A DNA stretch of 10,186 nucleotides, from the NCBI GenBank assembly GCA_009663005.1, contig CM018888.1, positions 19,740,597 through 19,750,782 on the forward strand. The letters run 5' to 3'. The stretch comes from Actinidia chinensis. Taxonomy: Eukaryota > Streptophyta > Magnoliopsida > Ericales > Actinidiaceae. Under the pieces are notes generated by a model. It was not told the origin of the DNA. It was given only the letters and a program-made list of their open reading frames with translations, and searched no databases. Below are positions 1 through 7,460 of this stretch, one piece after another. Both the position numbers and the translations under genes were made by a program. Position 1 is the first letter of the stretch. Every line of letters starts with the position of its first letter.

Positions 1-233
1 AGTAAAAGGCTTGGCAAAATTTGGCAAAGTCATTTTTTGTGCCAAAATTGACAAAATAAATTGTATAAACTTGAACATAACATGAAACACAAAAAATACA
101 GAATATACAATAGTAACTTTGAGAGAAATACAAGATATCTTACAATAATCTTCACATTTGCTTGTATTTTATAAATCATCCTGAAAAAAAGGTATAGACA
201 TCCAATCTGTACCCCCTTTAACTCTCCAAATCA
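1..233 (-). mobile_element. Probable 3' LTR and flank of a decayed Ty1/copia element
   Basis: This AT-rich stretch lies just downstream (on the minus strand) of the stop codon of a copia polyprotein fragment. Read on the minus strand, the stop is followed by a purine-rich stretch at about 228-212 ending in AAAGGGGG, which resembles a polypurine tract. An LTR would be expected to start directly after such a tract. I cannot define the LTR ends: no clear TG...CA boundary is visible and no second LTR lies in the window. Near the left edge, TTGGCA occurs at 11-16 and 21-26 and its inverse TGCCAA at 40-45. Assignment as LTR rests on position alone. Confidence 0.4.
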
Positions 234-368
234 TCAACAAGAGCGAAACATGAATCTTAAGTCCAAGTAATGCTTGAACTTATCTCTAATAACTTGCTTC
301 GTCAACATATTAGAGACATTCTCATCTGCATGAATCTTAGAGAGAGAGATATCACCAGTAAAAAACCA
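234..368 (-). pseudogene. Ty1/copia polyprotein C-terminal fragment (end of RNase H region)
   Basis: On the minus strand an open frame runs from 368 to a TGA at 236-234. It contains GDISLSKIHADEN, then NMLTKQV, then RDKFKHYLDL. This matches the end of Ty1/copia polyproteins as I know them, where a GDI..KIHT.EN.ADMLTK..P..KF..C..L pattern closes the RNase H domain just before the stop and polypurine tract. About 44 codons are preserved without an internal stop. Upstream of residue W (368-366) the frame runs into a GC-rich segment with no family resemblance, so the element is broken there and the integrase, reverse transcriptase and most of RNase H are absent. It is a dead fragment and encodes no working protein. 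Confidence 0.72.
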
Positions 369-374
369 CTCTTC

Positions 375-388
375 GGGGCCTCGGCCCC
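375..388. repeat. GC-rich perfect inverted repeat
   Basis: GGGGCC, a TC spacer and GGCCCC form a perfect 6-bp stem with a 2-bp spacer. It sits in a roughly 30-bp GC-rich patch (about 370-400) inside strongly AT-rich DNA and abuts the broken edge of the copia fragment. A 2-nt loop is too tight for a good hairpin, so cruciform or RNA structure is doubtful. It may simply mark a junction between unrelated pieces of DNA. Confidence 0.5.
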
Positions 389-526
389 TCGCCTCCGTAA
401 GAAGCCCTAATAGCTTCCGGAAATTGCAAAAATTATAGAAATTGCATTTCTGAAAGAGCGCTCATGAATCTTTCTGAGAGTTCCTTTTCTAGATATTTTG
501 ATGGATTTAATCAAACAATAAAAAAT

Positions 527-640
527 AAAAATAGTAGTTGTAGCCAAAATAACATTGACCTATAATAGATTGTCAAAGTTTTTTGATCTCTAATAGATTT
601 TGATCCAATAATAAAAAAATAGTAGTTGTAGCCAAAATAA
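527..640. repeat. 26-bp direct repeat, copies 88 bp apart
   Basis: A 26-bp sequence (five A, then TAGTAGTTGTAGCCAAAATAA) occurs identically at 527-552 and 615-640. Between the copies, TAATAGATT is also found twice (about 563 and 591). This points to a local tandem duplication with an 88-bp period, partly decayed. It may belong to a non-autonomous transposon that I cannot identify. No terminal inverted repeats were found. Confidence 0.7.
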
Positions 641-1115
641 TTTTGAACTAACATAACAATATGGTAAAAAAATATCAATGTAGCATATGAGAATGACTTT
701 ACTAAAATGACACAAACCACTGGAGAGCTATTATTGCTTAGTGGAAGCAAATTTTTGTCCTTATTGTGAGGTATAGTTTTGTTATAATAGTTAGGGCTAT
801 GATTTCTTATTGAGCAAAAAAAAAATAAAATAATAATTAGACCCCAAAAAATAACCCCATTTTTTGAGGAGATTGGACATTAGAAGAATTTAAAAATATA
901 GTATTCCAGATTGGGGTGAAATGTAATTTCTAGAACTTGAGAAGGAGTTTGTATTAGTAGAAAACCTCAAGGTAGGCCTTTCTAATTTGATGCGTTCTCT
1001 CATAGGAACACCAGTTACACCACCAGCAAGTCATCTGTGAAAGTTGAAACTACCTAACAGCCCGAAGTAAGAGAGACAGACACTGGGGAAAACCACCCGT
1101 CAACTCACATCTTCC

Positions 1116-1117
<2 letters not shown>
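641..1117. other. AT-rich upstream flank of the SWAP70-like gene
   Basis: No coding sequence is visible on either strand. A TATA-like GTTATAATAG lies at 781-790, but it is about 375 bp from the start codon and I do not claim it as the core promoter. From about 1030 the composition shifts to a mixed, purine-rich stretch that probably belongs to the 5' UTR. The transcription start cannot be placed from sequence alone. Confidence 0.4.

Positions 1118-1147
<30 letters not shown>
1118..1147 (+). repeat. (TC)15 microsatellite in the probable 5' leader
   Basis: A perfect run of 15 TC units ends 18 bp before the start codon at 1166. Pyrimidine-rich CT runs are common in plant 5' UTRs and core promoter regions, where they can influence expression. 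Length polymorphism between individuals is likely. Confidence 0.85.
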
Positions 1148-1150
<3 letters not shown>

Positions 1151-1165
1151 CTGGATTCTTCTACT

Positions 1166-1189
1166 ATGGCTTCCAATGGAGCTTCTGCG
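1166..1189 (+). CDS. SWAP70: Exon 1, start codon and residues 1-8
   Basis: The exon encodes MASNGASA and ends in phase 0 before a GTTAGT donor. The ATG context is CTACTATGGC, with G at +4. The first in-frame Met gives the family N-terminus. The 85-bp intron 1 ends in a TGTGCAG acceptor. Confidence 0.82.
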
Positions 1190-4100
1190 GTTAGTAACTC
1201 CTCGCTCGCTCGCTGTCAATATCTGTGTGTGCATATATGGTTGTAGTAATGAAAATTGGATTATGATTGTGCAGAGAGAAGGGGATACACAGAGCAGCTT
1301 GGAGAAGATCAAACGCCAATTAGCATCTAACTCTGGAAGAAATTTATTGCAAGGTCCTCTACTCAAGCGATCCGAAACGGTACCCCTCCCCCTCCCAATC
1401 TATGCCTTTTCTGCTATTGACTGTTGCATAATGGACTGTGTCCAAGTCAATTTGTTTCATGTCACCAAATAGGGAAAACAAGAGGAACCCAAAGACCATG
1501 GATTGGGTAAAATCCGTTAAAGCTTGGCTTAGCTTAAAATTTTGTAGTTGCTATTTCTGGATTATTGTACGATAAATTTCTAAAACTTCCTATATATATA
1601 TATAGTTTTTTTTGGGGGGTTATGATCTTTTCGAGTTTATTGGAACTAGCAGTTTATTCCCTATTTGGATACCTCAATGGAGATTAAAAATGGCCTCCTT
1701 TCTGGTTAATCTCTAACTGCGTCTCTGGTGCTCACTTTGGGTACTTAATAATAATCGTGTTTTTTCTTGACACTTGATGATCATACACACTGTTATTACC
1801 AGGAAATTAGTTATCAGTTTACCGTGTCTAAGCATCGCTCCCCTCTTTTTGCCATAAGTTGAAATGCATAAAAAAATGGTCTTTTCGAGAATTAGTAAGA
1901 GAAGGTTGATCTGTCAAAGTTTCTTATTTGAAATGGTTGCTTTCTTGCTTCTGATATAATACAAAAGATGGGTCATTATCTTCATAGGTAATAAGATGGA
2001 GGAATGTGATCTTCTCTTTTTCCCTACGTTGGGTACATGGTCATTGCAACTAGGTTAGCAAGCAAAATGTGGAAATAATTAATAAGGCAAAGTGCTTGAA
2101 GTTTGCCCTACATAAAACCTTACAAATGCTTCAATTCAAAGGGTTTATAGAACACGTGAAGTGCCCAAAACGCAAGTGTTTAGGAATTGATGAGTGAACC
2201 CGAGGGTAGAAGATCAAGAAAACATATTTGCTTTGTGAAACTCAAAATTTATGGTACAACATCCTTTGTTTGCAAAAGTCTTTGTTCCTCGGTTCCAATG
2301 CACTCAGTCACGTGATTAGTGCCTTGAGATTTACACCACATGACACATGATATTGTCTCTTAATCTATGTTTGAAACTTTGGGTGCTGGCTTTATTTTTC
2401 TCTTTGTTCTGATGATCAGCTCTGTATTGTCTTTTCTTTCAAATAGCTGAGGAAATGGAATGAGAGATGGGTGATCTTAGACCCAACAACTGGAAAAATG
2501 GACTACAAGTGAGTAAATACACATATCAATTTTTCCCTATCTGGACAGAATTATTTTTTTTCAATATAGATTTCTTGTCTTGTTTTCCACTGCCTTTTTT
2601 ACTTAGGATTAGGAGAAACGAGCCAACTGTCAAGGGGACAATTATATTTGATGCAAATAGCACGATAACAATATCTCCTGTGAATTTCCAGTAAGATTGG
2701 CATTTTTAAGTAACCTATTCCGTTATGATCAAAATGGTTATTCTTTACGGACTTTAGACGATTATTAATTTGCTTTATTGGTTGTTGCTTCAGTGGACTA
2801 CCGAAGTATGATGGCTGCTGTTTCTGTATCCTAGTTGATCTGTTTTCTATTATTTTTTTTTGTCTTTCTGTCTTTCGGTAATTTGTATCTTTTTTGTTTC
2901 TTTATTCTTTCCAAATCTTTGTAAAAGTTGTTGGGTTCAAAATTTTAAGACCTGTATGATTCTTAACTATGCTGGTCAGATATTGGAACACCACAGAAAA
3001 AAGATTATTTCCTCTGTGCAGAAACCCCTGGTGCGGCTAGAGCTTGGGTATCAACTTTACAGTAAGTTATTGGGCAATTTCCTCTAGTACAGTGCTTCAA
3101 TAAAGTGTTTCTGTACTCTGATTTCGAGAAATGAAGTTTGTTACTATTGTCTTATACATATTTTCCTACACATGTTCAAGGTGGGGATGACCATATCTGG
3201 TCGCCATCTTCAGCCCCCACCACCCAGCACAGACAACCTTAACCATCACCCCAAGCTAGTACCTTCCCCCACCAAGGAAAGTGGCCACCTTCTCCCACCA
3301 CTGAGAGCCACATTATGACCAAAAAAGCCACCTTCCTGAACCACTTCCACCACCAAAACTGCTTCAACAATCTATACCTTCATTCACCATCAAAAGCTCA
3401 CATTTAAACTCACATTTTAAATGTTGGGGATTAGATGGGGAAGATATTGGGAAACAAAATGACAACAAACGCTTACTTCACGGACCAGAAGTATTAATAG
3501 ACCATTTTGAAATTTTCCACTGTTAATTATTTTCTTCTTCTTCTTCTTTTTAATTTGCTTTTTTGCTTGAAGGAGTATGATTATAAAATGGAAATTTTAA
3601 TGAAATTGTTATTGATACATTTTCCTGCCAGGTCTCCTTTTATTATCCAAAACTGCATGTTTTGAGAGAATGACCTTCGCTTATTATTTGTTTGTTCAGA
3701 CTTTTGAGGTTTAGATGTGACTTCAGGAAAAGAAACTCCGATTCCAAGTTTCCAATTTCATGTTTTATTGTTTAAAAGTTAAAAAAACCTAATTTTACTT
3801 TGTCATGCGATATCATTTGAGAGGCTGAGTACATGTAAAGTTGCATTAGAGTTACAGGGAATCCTACTGTTGCAGTATCACTGTGCCATGCTCCACGTCA
3901 TATGTTATTGCAGTGTGTGTCTAAGATGTTCTAGGATGTGGTGAACAGATGTAAACAAGGTTCATTTTTGTGCTAACACCTACCTAGTGTCACTGATTTG
4001 CTCATGTTAAAATGTTTGGTGTCCCTTTTATATGTGGTAGCGCCTCTCTCTCTCTCTCTCTCTCATTCTTTTGTATGCGTGTGCTTTATCGGAGGATTAC

Positions 4101-6597
4101 TCAGCTAGAAGCACCCTTTATTTGTAATATCAATGCTTTATTCCATATTTATTTATTTCCTTTAAAACCCAGTGCGACACAGTTGGTTCTGAAGGCACAT
4201 AAAGAGTCCGTGAATTCCTTGAGTGGGAATGGTTCTGCAAAGCTAGGAACAGTTGCGACTGTAGTTGCCGCTGCCAATTCAACAACTCTGGAAGCTTCTA
4301 AAGAAATTGAGGCAGCAATGCAGATTGCCATGAGGAATGCGTTAGGAGCAATGATGAATAGACCAACCGATGGTCCAATGGATGACCTCACGGTCATGAA
4401 GGTAGGACTGTTACTTTCTAGTATATATGTCTATACAAACTTAATTTAGCTTTGGAGTGATAGCAGTAGGTAGAGTATGGAGACTGTTGGGAATTGGGCC
4501 AAACGACCTACATCAAGCTATTCCACATATACGGGTCTTATCACACGTAGTTTAAAGATTTGTTTTATTGAAATACACGAGGAACTCAGAACTCTTTTAA
4601 AATTACAACTGATTTCTTAGAACTATTTTAAAATTACTTTTGGAATCTCTTATTACAATATTGTCTATACATGGATCTTGAAATTAGCTTTGAATTGATA
4701 GTTTTTTTTTTGATAACTCGGTATCCGGCCAAAAGGACCAACAAATCCGGAGGACCAATCCCACAATTCACTAGCGGGGGCCAATTAAAGACCGTGCAGA
4801 GCCGTGCATGGACTGTCCCCAAGAGTTGTTTGCAAGGGGATTAGAAAGGACCGACTAATTCGGGGGACCAATCCCACCATCCACTAGTTGGGGCCAATTA
4901 AAGCCCATGCAGAGCCGTGTATGGACTGGCCCCAAGAGTTGTTCGCAAGGGGATTAGAACTTGCAACCTTGGGTGGGTGGGTGGGTGGGGGGTAAGCCCT
5001 TAGTCGTGGCCAAACTCCCACTTGACCAATCACTTGGGGTTAGGTTGAATTGTTAGTTGATACTCAGAATGGAGATATTGGTGTCATCATATTCTTTTAG
5101 GTGAAAAATTCTTTGACGCTGGATGGGGCTTCTTAAAGTAAATATTGTTCTTGTCTATTCTGTGTATATGCTAGAAGTGTGTCATTTCCCTTGCCATGGC
5201 AGCTGGACTGTGAAAAACTGTATTATTCATTGTGTTGTTCACAGTTCCGTAATGATTTTTTTTTTTTACTATGTTTCATTGTTTTCTGCAGGAGACACTA
5301 GGAGTCAAGGATGAAGAATTGCAGAATTTGGCTAGGGACCTTCGTGCCCGGGATTCAACTATAAAAGAGATTGCAGAGAAACTATCTGAAACTGCTGAGG
5401 CTGCTGAGGCTGCAGCATCAGCTGCTTACACAATGGATGAACAACGGAGAGTTGCTTGTGTGGAGATCGAGTGCTTAGCAAAAGATTCAGAGAAACAGTT
5501 AGACTCATCCATGTTGAAGGTGCCATTGAACTCTCATCTTTCCAATGATTTAATGCATTTTTATTAACCTCTTTAAGTAGATGCAGTCATGATTTTGGTA
5601 ATTATGTTGATGTAGCTAAGAGAGTCTGAGGAAAAGGTTATGGTTCTAAGTAAAGAAATAGATCAACTAATTAAGCAGAGAGATTCTGCCCTTCATGAAG
5701 CACAATTATGGCGTTCTGAGCTTGCAAAAGCTAGAGAGCGTGTTGTGATATTGGAAGGAGCTGTTGTTAGGGCTGAGGAGAAGGTCAGGGTTTCCGAGGC
5801 AGATGCTGAAGCTAGAATTAAAGAAGCTGCACAAAAGGAGGCAGCAGCATTAAAAGAGAAGTTAGAGCTTCTTGCGTATGTGAATATGTTACAAGCACAA
5901 CTTCAAAGGTTTTACTGTCACATCTCAGTTAATTTTTGAAATGAATACATGACTTCTGTGCCATGCATTTCTTACCTTGTTACTTGCAATTTTTTCCTCA
6001 CATTGCCGTACTTTGGGACACAGGTGGTCCTTCTTACTAGGATAACTCTTTTCATAGTAAGTTAGGTAACATCAATTATTTCAATAAGGGGAATATATTG
6101 AGTCTATGGACTCTTTTTGCTAGCAGGCAGAAACACTGAATGTGTAGAAATTCAACAAATTATGTAATATAGTTGTTCTTGCAAGCCCTTTTTATTCAGA
6201 GTTTGACGGCACCCATTTTGAGGTTAGACCAAAAGTAGTCATGGTTGCAACTTGCAATGATATTATCTAAATGCTACTTTTATTGAAATGTGGAATCTAC
6301 CTTATTGTCTAAGAAGCATGGTCTGTACTTTTAGTAATTTAATATTTGAAGAAACCTCCACTCTTCTTTAAATTGGTAATGGCATTAGTAGTTTTGTTTA
6401 AAGATGAATAAATAGATGAATCATATTTTCCTATGAACAGACAACAGGTCGATACAAAGCAAGTCTTCGAGGAGAAGATTGAGTCTTGTTCAGACAATGG
6501 TAATACTGTACCACGGACGAAGCATATCGATCCATCAGAGGATAATGTGGACAAAGCATGCGGGTCAGCCAAGTCTCGGCCCAGTTGGAGATGGTGA
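1166..6597 (+). CDS. SWAP70: SWAP70-like PH-domain and coiled-coil protein, ten exons, truncated C-terminus
   Basis: The spliced CDS joins 1166-1189, 1275-1379, 2447-2508, 2607-2690, 2794-2825, 2980-3061, 4173-4401, 5292-5519, 5616-5908 and 6441-6597 (1296 nt, 431 residues plus stop). Every junction is GT-AG and keeps one open frame. A PH domain spans about residues 32-135. It starts with NLLQGPLLKRSETLRKW, has basic residues before the NERWVIL strand, and ends with a helix carrying the invariant Trp at 125. A conserved linker follows (about 137-206), then a long, charged coiled coil (about 207-380). Start choice: MASNGAS matches the plant family N-terminus. From memory, plant SWAP70 relatives are about 500 residues long and are linked to phosphoinositide binding and Rho/ROP GTPase signalling in immunity; that role is family knowledge, not read from this sequence. 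The C-terminus is cut short by frame breaks in exon 10. Family assignment is firm; whether this copy is functional is open. Confidence 0.88.
1275..1379 (+). CDS. SWAP70: Exon 2, residues 9-43, start of PH domain
   Basis: This 105-nt phase-0 exon encodes a short basic helix (SLEKIKRQLAS) followed by the first PH strand (LLQGPLLKRSET). An apparent open frame running on through the intron past 1379 is chance. The donor is ACG|GTACCC. Confidence 0.87.
1380..2446 (+). other. SWAP70: Intron 2 (1067 bp)
   Basis: A long AT-rich intron with no coding signal on either strand. It holds a short TA run at about 1593-1604 and two CACGTG G-box hexamers at 2153-2158 and 2309-2314. G-boxes bind bHLH and bZIP factors in plants, but two hexamers in 1 kb are weak evidence for an intronic enhancer. 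Confidence 0.75.
2447..2508 (+). CDS. SWAP70: Exon 3, PH domain residues 44-64
   Basis: Encodes LRKWNERWVILDPTTGKMDY plus two bases of a Lys codon. This is the second and third PH strand region. The exon is 62 nt, acceptor AAATAG, donor GTGAGT. Its position and frame are fixed by continuity with exons 2 and 4. Confidence 0.88.
2607..2690 (+). CDS. SWAP70: Exon 4, PH domain residues 64-92
   Basis: 84 nt. Completes the Lys codon, then encodes IRRNEPTVKG and FDANSTITISPVNF. The acceptor is TTACTTAG and the donor is GTAAGA. The last two bases (CA) join T of exon 5 to give His92. Confidence 0.88.
2794..2825 (+). CDS. SWAP70: Exon 5, 32-nt micro-exon, residues 92-103
   Basis: Encodes GLPKYDGCCF between two split codons (His92 and Tyr103). 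It is too short for ordinary ORF detection but is demanded by the frame and by the PH fold. Donor GTATCC, acceptor TTGCTTCAG. Confidence 0.85.
2980..3061 (+). CDS. SWAP70: Exon 6, end of PH domain, residues 103-130
   Basis: 82 nt encoding IGTPQKKDYFLCAETPGAAR followed by AWVSTL. This is the last strand and the C-terminal helix with the PH-characteristic Trp (residue 125). Donor GTAAGT. CA at the end joins T of exon 7 for His130. Confidence 0.88.
3180..3370. other. CCACC-rich island in intron 6
   Basis: About 190 bp rich in CCACC, CCCAC and GCCACC motifs, sharply different from the AT-rich intron on both sides. No intact reading frame, tRNA-type promoter boxes or clear target-site duplication were found. 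It may be an old transposon fragment or a captured coding piece; I cannot tell which. Confidence 0.45.
4044..4063 (+). repeat. (CT)10 microsatellite in intron 6
   Basis: Ten perfect CT units. They lie upstream of the exon 7 acceptor and could act as part of an extended pyrimidine tract, though the distance of about 110 bp makes that weak. Confidence 0.8.
4173..4401 (+). CDS. SWAP70: Exon 7, conserved linker, residues 130-206
   Basis: 229 nt. Encodes the segment joining the PH domain to the coiled coil, including QLVLKAHKE, SLSGNGSAKLGTVATVVAAA and MDDLTVMK. It is rich in Ala and small residues, probably largely helical, and resembles plant family members strongly. The acceptor is AAAACCCAG and the donor is GTAGGA, phase 0. 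Confidence 0.88.
4732..4957. repeat. 113-bp tandem duplication inside the SINE
   Basis: Unit one is 4732-4844 and unit two 4845-4957, directly adjacent and equal in length. By eye I count 13 substitutions and no indels, so about 88% identity. Each starts AAAGGACC and ends GGGGATTAG. The two units differ by far more than the two target-site copies (1 of 14), so the duplication may predate insertion, i.e. the source element may already have been dimeric. Confidence 0.85.
4971..4992 (+). repeat. (GGGT)4-G6 microsatellite, potential G-quadruplex
   Basis: Four GGGT units are followed by six G. Five G tracts with single-T loops make an excellent G-quadruplex candidate. It lies on the sense strand of the gene, so the intron 7 RNA could also fold. 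It is located between the A and B boxes of the antisense SINE. Confidence 0.8.
5292..5519 (+). CDS. SWAP70: Exon 8, first part of coiled coil, residues 207-282
   Basis: 228 nt, phase 0 at both ends. Encodes ETLGVKDEELQNLARDLRAR, then KEIAEKLSETAEAAEAAASA and EKQLDSSMLK. Regular hydrophobic spacing with Glu, Lys and Arg marks a coiled coil. The acceptor TTTTCTGCAG is strong. The donor is AAG|GTGCCA. Confidence 0.88.
5616..5908 (+). CDS. SWAP70: Exon 9, second part of coiled coil, residues 283-380
   Basis: 293 nt. Encodes LRESEEKVMVLSKEIDQLIK, WRSELAKARERVVILEGAVV and, near the end, LLAYVNMLQAQLQ. The highly charged heptad pattern continues from exon 8 without a break. Acceptor GATGTAG. The donor GTTTTA is weak but preserves the frame into exon 10. 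Confidence 0.87.
5909..6440 (+). other. SWAP70: Intron 9 (532 bp)
   Basis: AT-rich, no coding signal or repeat recognised. Starts with a weak GTTTTA donor and ends at CTATGAACAG. Confidence 0.75.
6441..6597 (+). CDS. SWAP70: Exon 10 coding part, residues 380-431 and early stop
   Basis: Continues with QQVDTKQVFEEKIESCSDN and then an acidic tail to DNVDKAC at about 6560, as expected for the family. After that the frame reads an unrelated basic stretch (GSAKSRPSWRW) and stops at TGA 6595-6597. The family-like sequence resumes in another frame. The stop lies in the last exon, so nonsense-mediated decay would not be expected from the last-junction rule, and a slightly shortened protein could be made. 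Confidence 0.75.
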
Positions 6598-6749
6598 GTG
6601 GAGTGACATTCCAGCAACAGAAGCTAGGATAGCTGATGTAAGAGAAATTGACCCTGAAGCAGAAGGGAGAAGCTTGGATGTACCTGTGGTTAGCCTTACC
6701 AGTCAACAGCCACCATGAGCAACAAGTGAACTCTTTCCATCCGCCATAA
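6563..6749 (+). pseudogene. SWAP70: Out-of-frame remnant of the ancestral C-terminus
   Basis: From about 6563 a second frame reads GPVGDGEWSDI, then TEARIADVREI and LDVPVVSL to 6697. This resembles the end of plant SWAP70-like proteins as I recall them. At 6698 one extra A shifts it again: the third frame, 6699-6749, reads PVNSHHEQQVNSFHPP and ends at TAA 6747-6749. Relative to the family, about 25 residues between DKAC and the resumed segment also seem missing, pointing to a deletion whose length is not a multiple of three. An assembly or polishing error is the main alternative. Confidence 0.68.
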
Positions 6750-7271
6750 TGTTGTGACTGTTTACAATTGAAAAACAGTGGATTGCATTCATGGTGGGCG
6801 TTGGATACATCAATCATAATATTGTTGTGAACCTTTTTGATGTGCCTACCTGATACTTCAATCATAATTAAGATATCTACATGGTGATTGTTGTGAAAGT
6901 TATATGTTCTTTCTTTTTCTTTCTTTTTTTTCCTTTTATTTTTATTGGAGGTAATATGAAATTTCTTGTGACGCTTTAGTTTTCAACAATGTGGTCTCAT
7001 CTGTAGAGTTCAGCTACAAAAATTACATTTGATCAGCCTTCAGAGCTCGTTTTTTTTTTAGAATTATTGTACACACCCACTTTTGGATGTGTACCTATTA
7101 CTATTGTTTTTGGCAGACTTTTAAATAGCATTCTGGATGTAGTATGCATGAATTTATTATTTCCAACTAGTTAGCTAGCTTGAATGTTATGTTTGACGAT
7201 TCAATGCTCATATAATTAAGTTTAAGACTTTATTGTTTAGAATTACTAACAGTTGCAAAACATGACGTCAC
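6750..7271 (+). other. 3' flank of the SWAP70-like gene
   Basis: AT-rich, probably containing the 3' UTR and polyadenylation site, but I see no convincing AATAAA. Short direct repeats (TCAATCATAAT at 6810 and 6858; ATTGTTGTGAA at 6821 and 6887) suggest a small imperfect duplication. A pyrimidine-rich run lies at about 6907-6946. An imperfect inverted repeat at 7069-7078 and 7085-7094 (9 of 10 paired) could form a small hairpin. The 8-bp palindrome TGACGTCA, a bZIP-type site, occurs at 7263-7270. Confidence 0.5.
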
Positions 7272-7460
7272 TGGGTGGGTCCTGTAGTCAGCAATGCAAG
7301 AGGGGATTTATTTGCTGCTAAATCTAATCACCCCCAAAAATATATGAATGCTAGTTTGGAATTAATGGTTGAAGCATTCAGGTTTAGAGTTGCTGTTGTT
7401 ACTGAGCTGGACGACGGAGAAAAGCAGAAGATACAGAAAGATGCCCATGCCGTTATTTGA
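7272..7460 (+). pseudogene. Possible relic of a plant LINE-type RNase H-like domain
   Basis: An open stretch to TGA 7458-7460 encodes WVGPVVSNARGDLFAAKSN, later LELMVEAFRFRVAVV and TELDD. This recalls the plant RNase H-like domain found in LINE polyproteins and related host genes: a G.VVR...G..L.A strand, then an acidic EA..LR..L helix, then an E.D strand. The helix acidic residue and the ELDD pair fit the pattern, but the N-terminal DG motif is absent and the frame is closed upstream by a TGA at 7263. No start codon or downstream HxxR-NxxAH motif was seen. It may be chance; at best it is a non-functional fragment. Confidence 0.3.

Larger units (their letters stand above)
3062..4172 (+). other. 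SWAP70: Intron 6 (1111 bp) with a C-rich island
   Basis: Mostly AT-rich, without genes. It contains two inserted-looking pieces: a CCACC-rich stretch at about 3180-3370, and a (CT)10 microsatellite at 4044-4063 about 110 bp before the acceptor. An open frame that runs through the microsatellite into exon 7 is an artefact of intron read-through. Confidence 0.75.
4702..5044 (-). mobile_element. tRNA-type SINE, antisense in intron 7, with duplicated body
   Basis: Read on the minus strand, the element begins near 5044 and ends in a 10-A tail (T run at 4702-4711). A box A-like TGGTCAAGTGGG lies at 5028-5017 and a box B-like AGTTCTAATCC at 4961-4951. These are the internal RNA polymerase III promoter parts of tRNA-derived SINEs. 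A 14-bp target-site duplication flanks it. The body contains a 113-bp unit present twice in tandem, so the element is about 343 bp rather than the roughly 230 bp expected with a single unit. The spacing between boxes (about 55 nt) is longer than in a tRNA because a GGGT repeat sits between them. I cannot name the SINE family. Confidence 0.78.
4690..5058. repeat. Target-site duplication flanking the SINE (14 bp, 1 mismatch)
   Basis: TTGAATTGATAGTT at 4690-4703 and TTGAATTGTTAGTT at 5045-5058 frame the SINE exactly, differing at one position. Long direct repeats of this kind are left by LINE-type reverse transcriptase during SINE insertion. The last two T of the left copy merge with the poly-T run, so the precise edge is ambiguous by 2 bp. 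Confidence 0.82.

Noticed and set aside
511..750. 79-codon minus-strand frame with Phe/Tyr-rich peptide
   Set aside because: It arises from AT-rich sequence and overlaps the direct repeats; no domain or start context supports it.
1100..1366. Minus-strand frame with an Arg-Glu repeat
   Set aside because: The RE repeat is just the TC microsatellite read on the other strand.
4012..4172. Open frame through the CT microsatellite leading into exon 7
   Set aside because: The part before 4173 is intron: exon 7 has a proper acceptor there, and the sequence before it lacks family resemblance.
4951..5028. Functional tRNA gene on the minus strand
   Set aside because: The A and B boxes are degenerate and too far apart, and no cloverleaf can be drawn. 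It is a SINE head.
6594..6599. GTGAGT looking like a splice donor in exon 10
   Set aside because: These bases encode the GEWS segment in the ancestral frame. No matching downstream acceptor restores the tail, so an extra intron is not supported.
6431..6865. 144-codon minus-strand open frame opposite exon 10
   Set aside because: It overlaps the real exon antisense, has no recognisable domain, and its composition is explained by the opposite coding strand.
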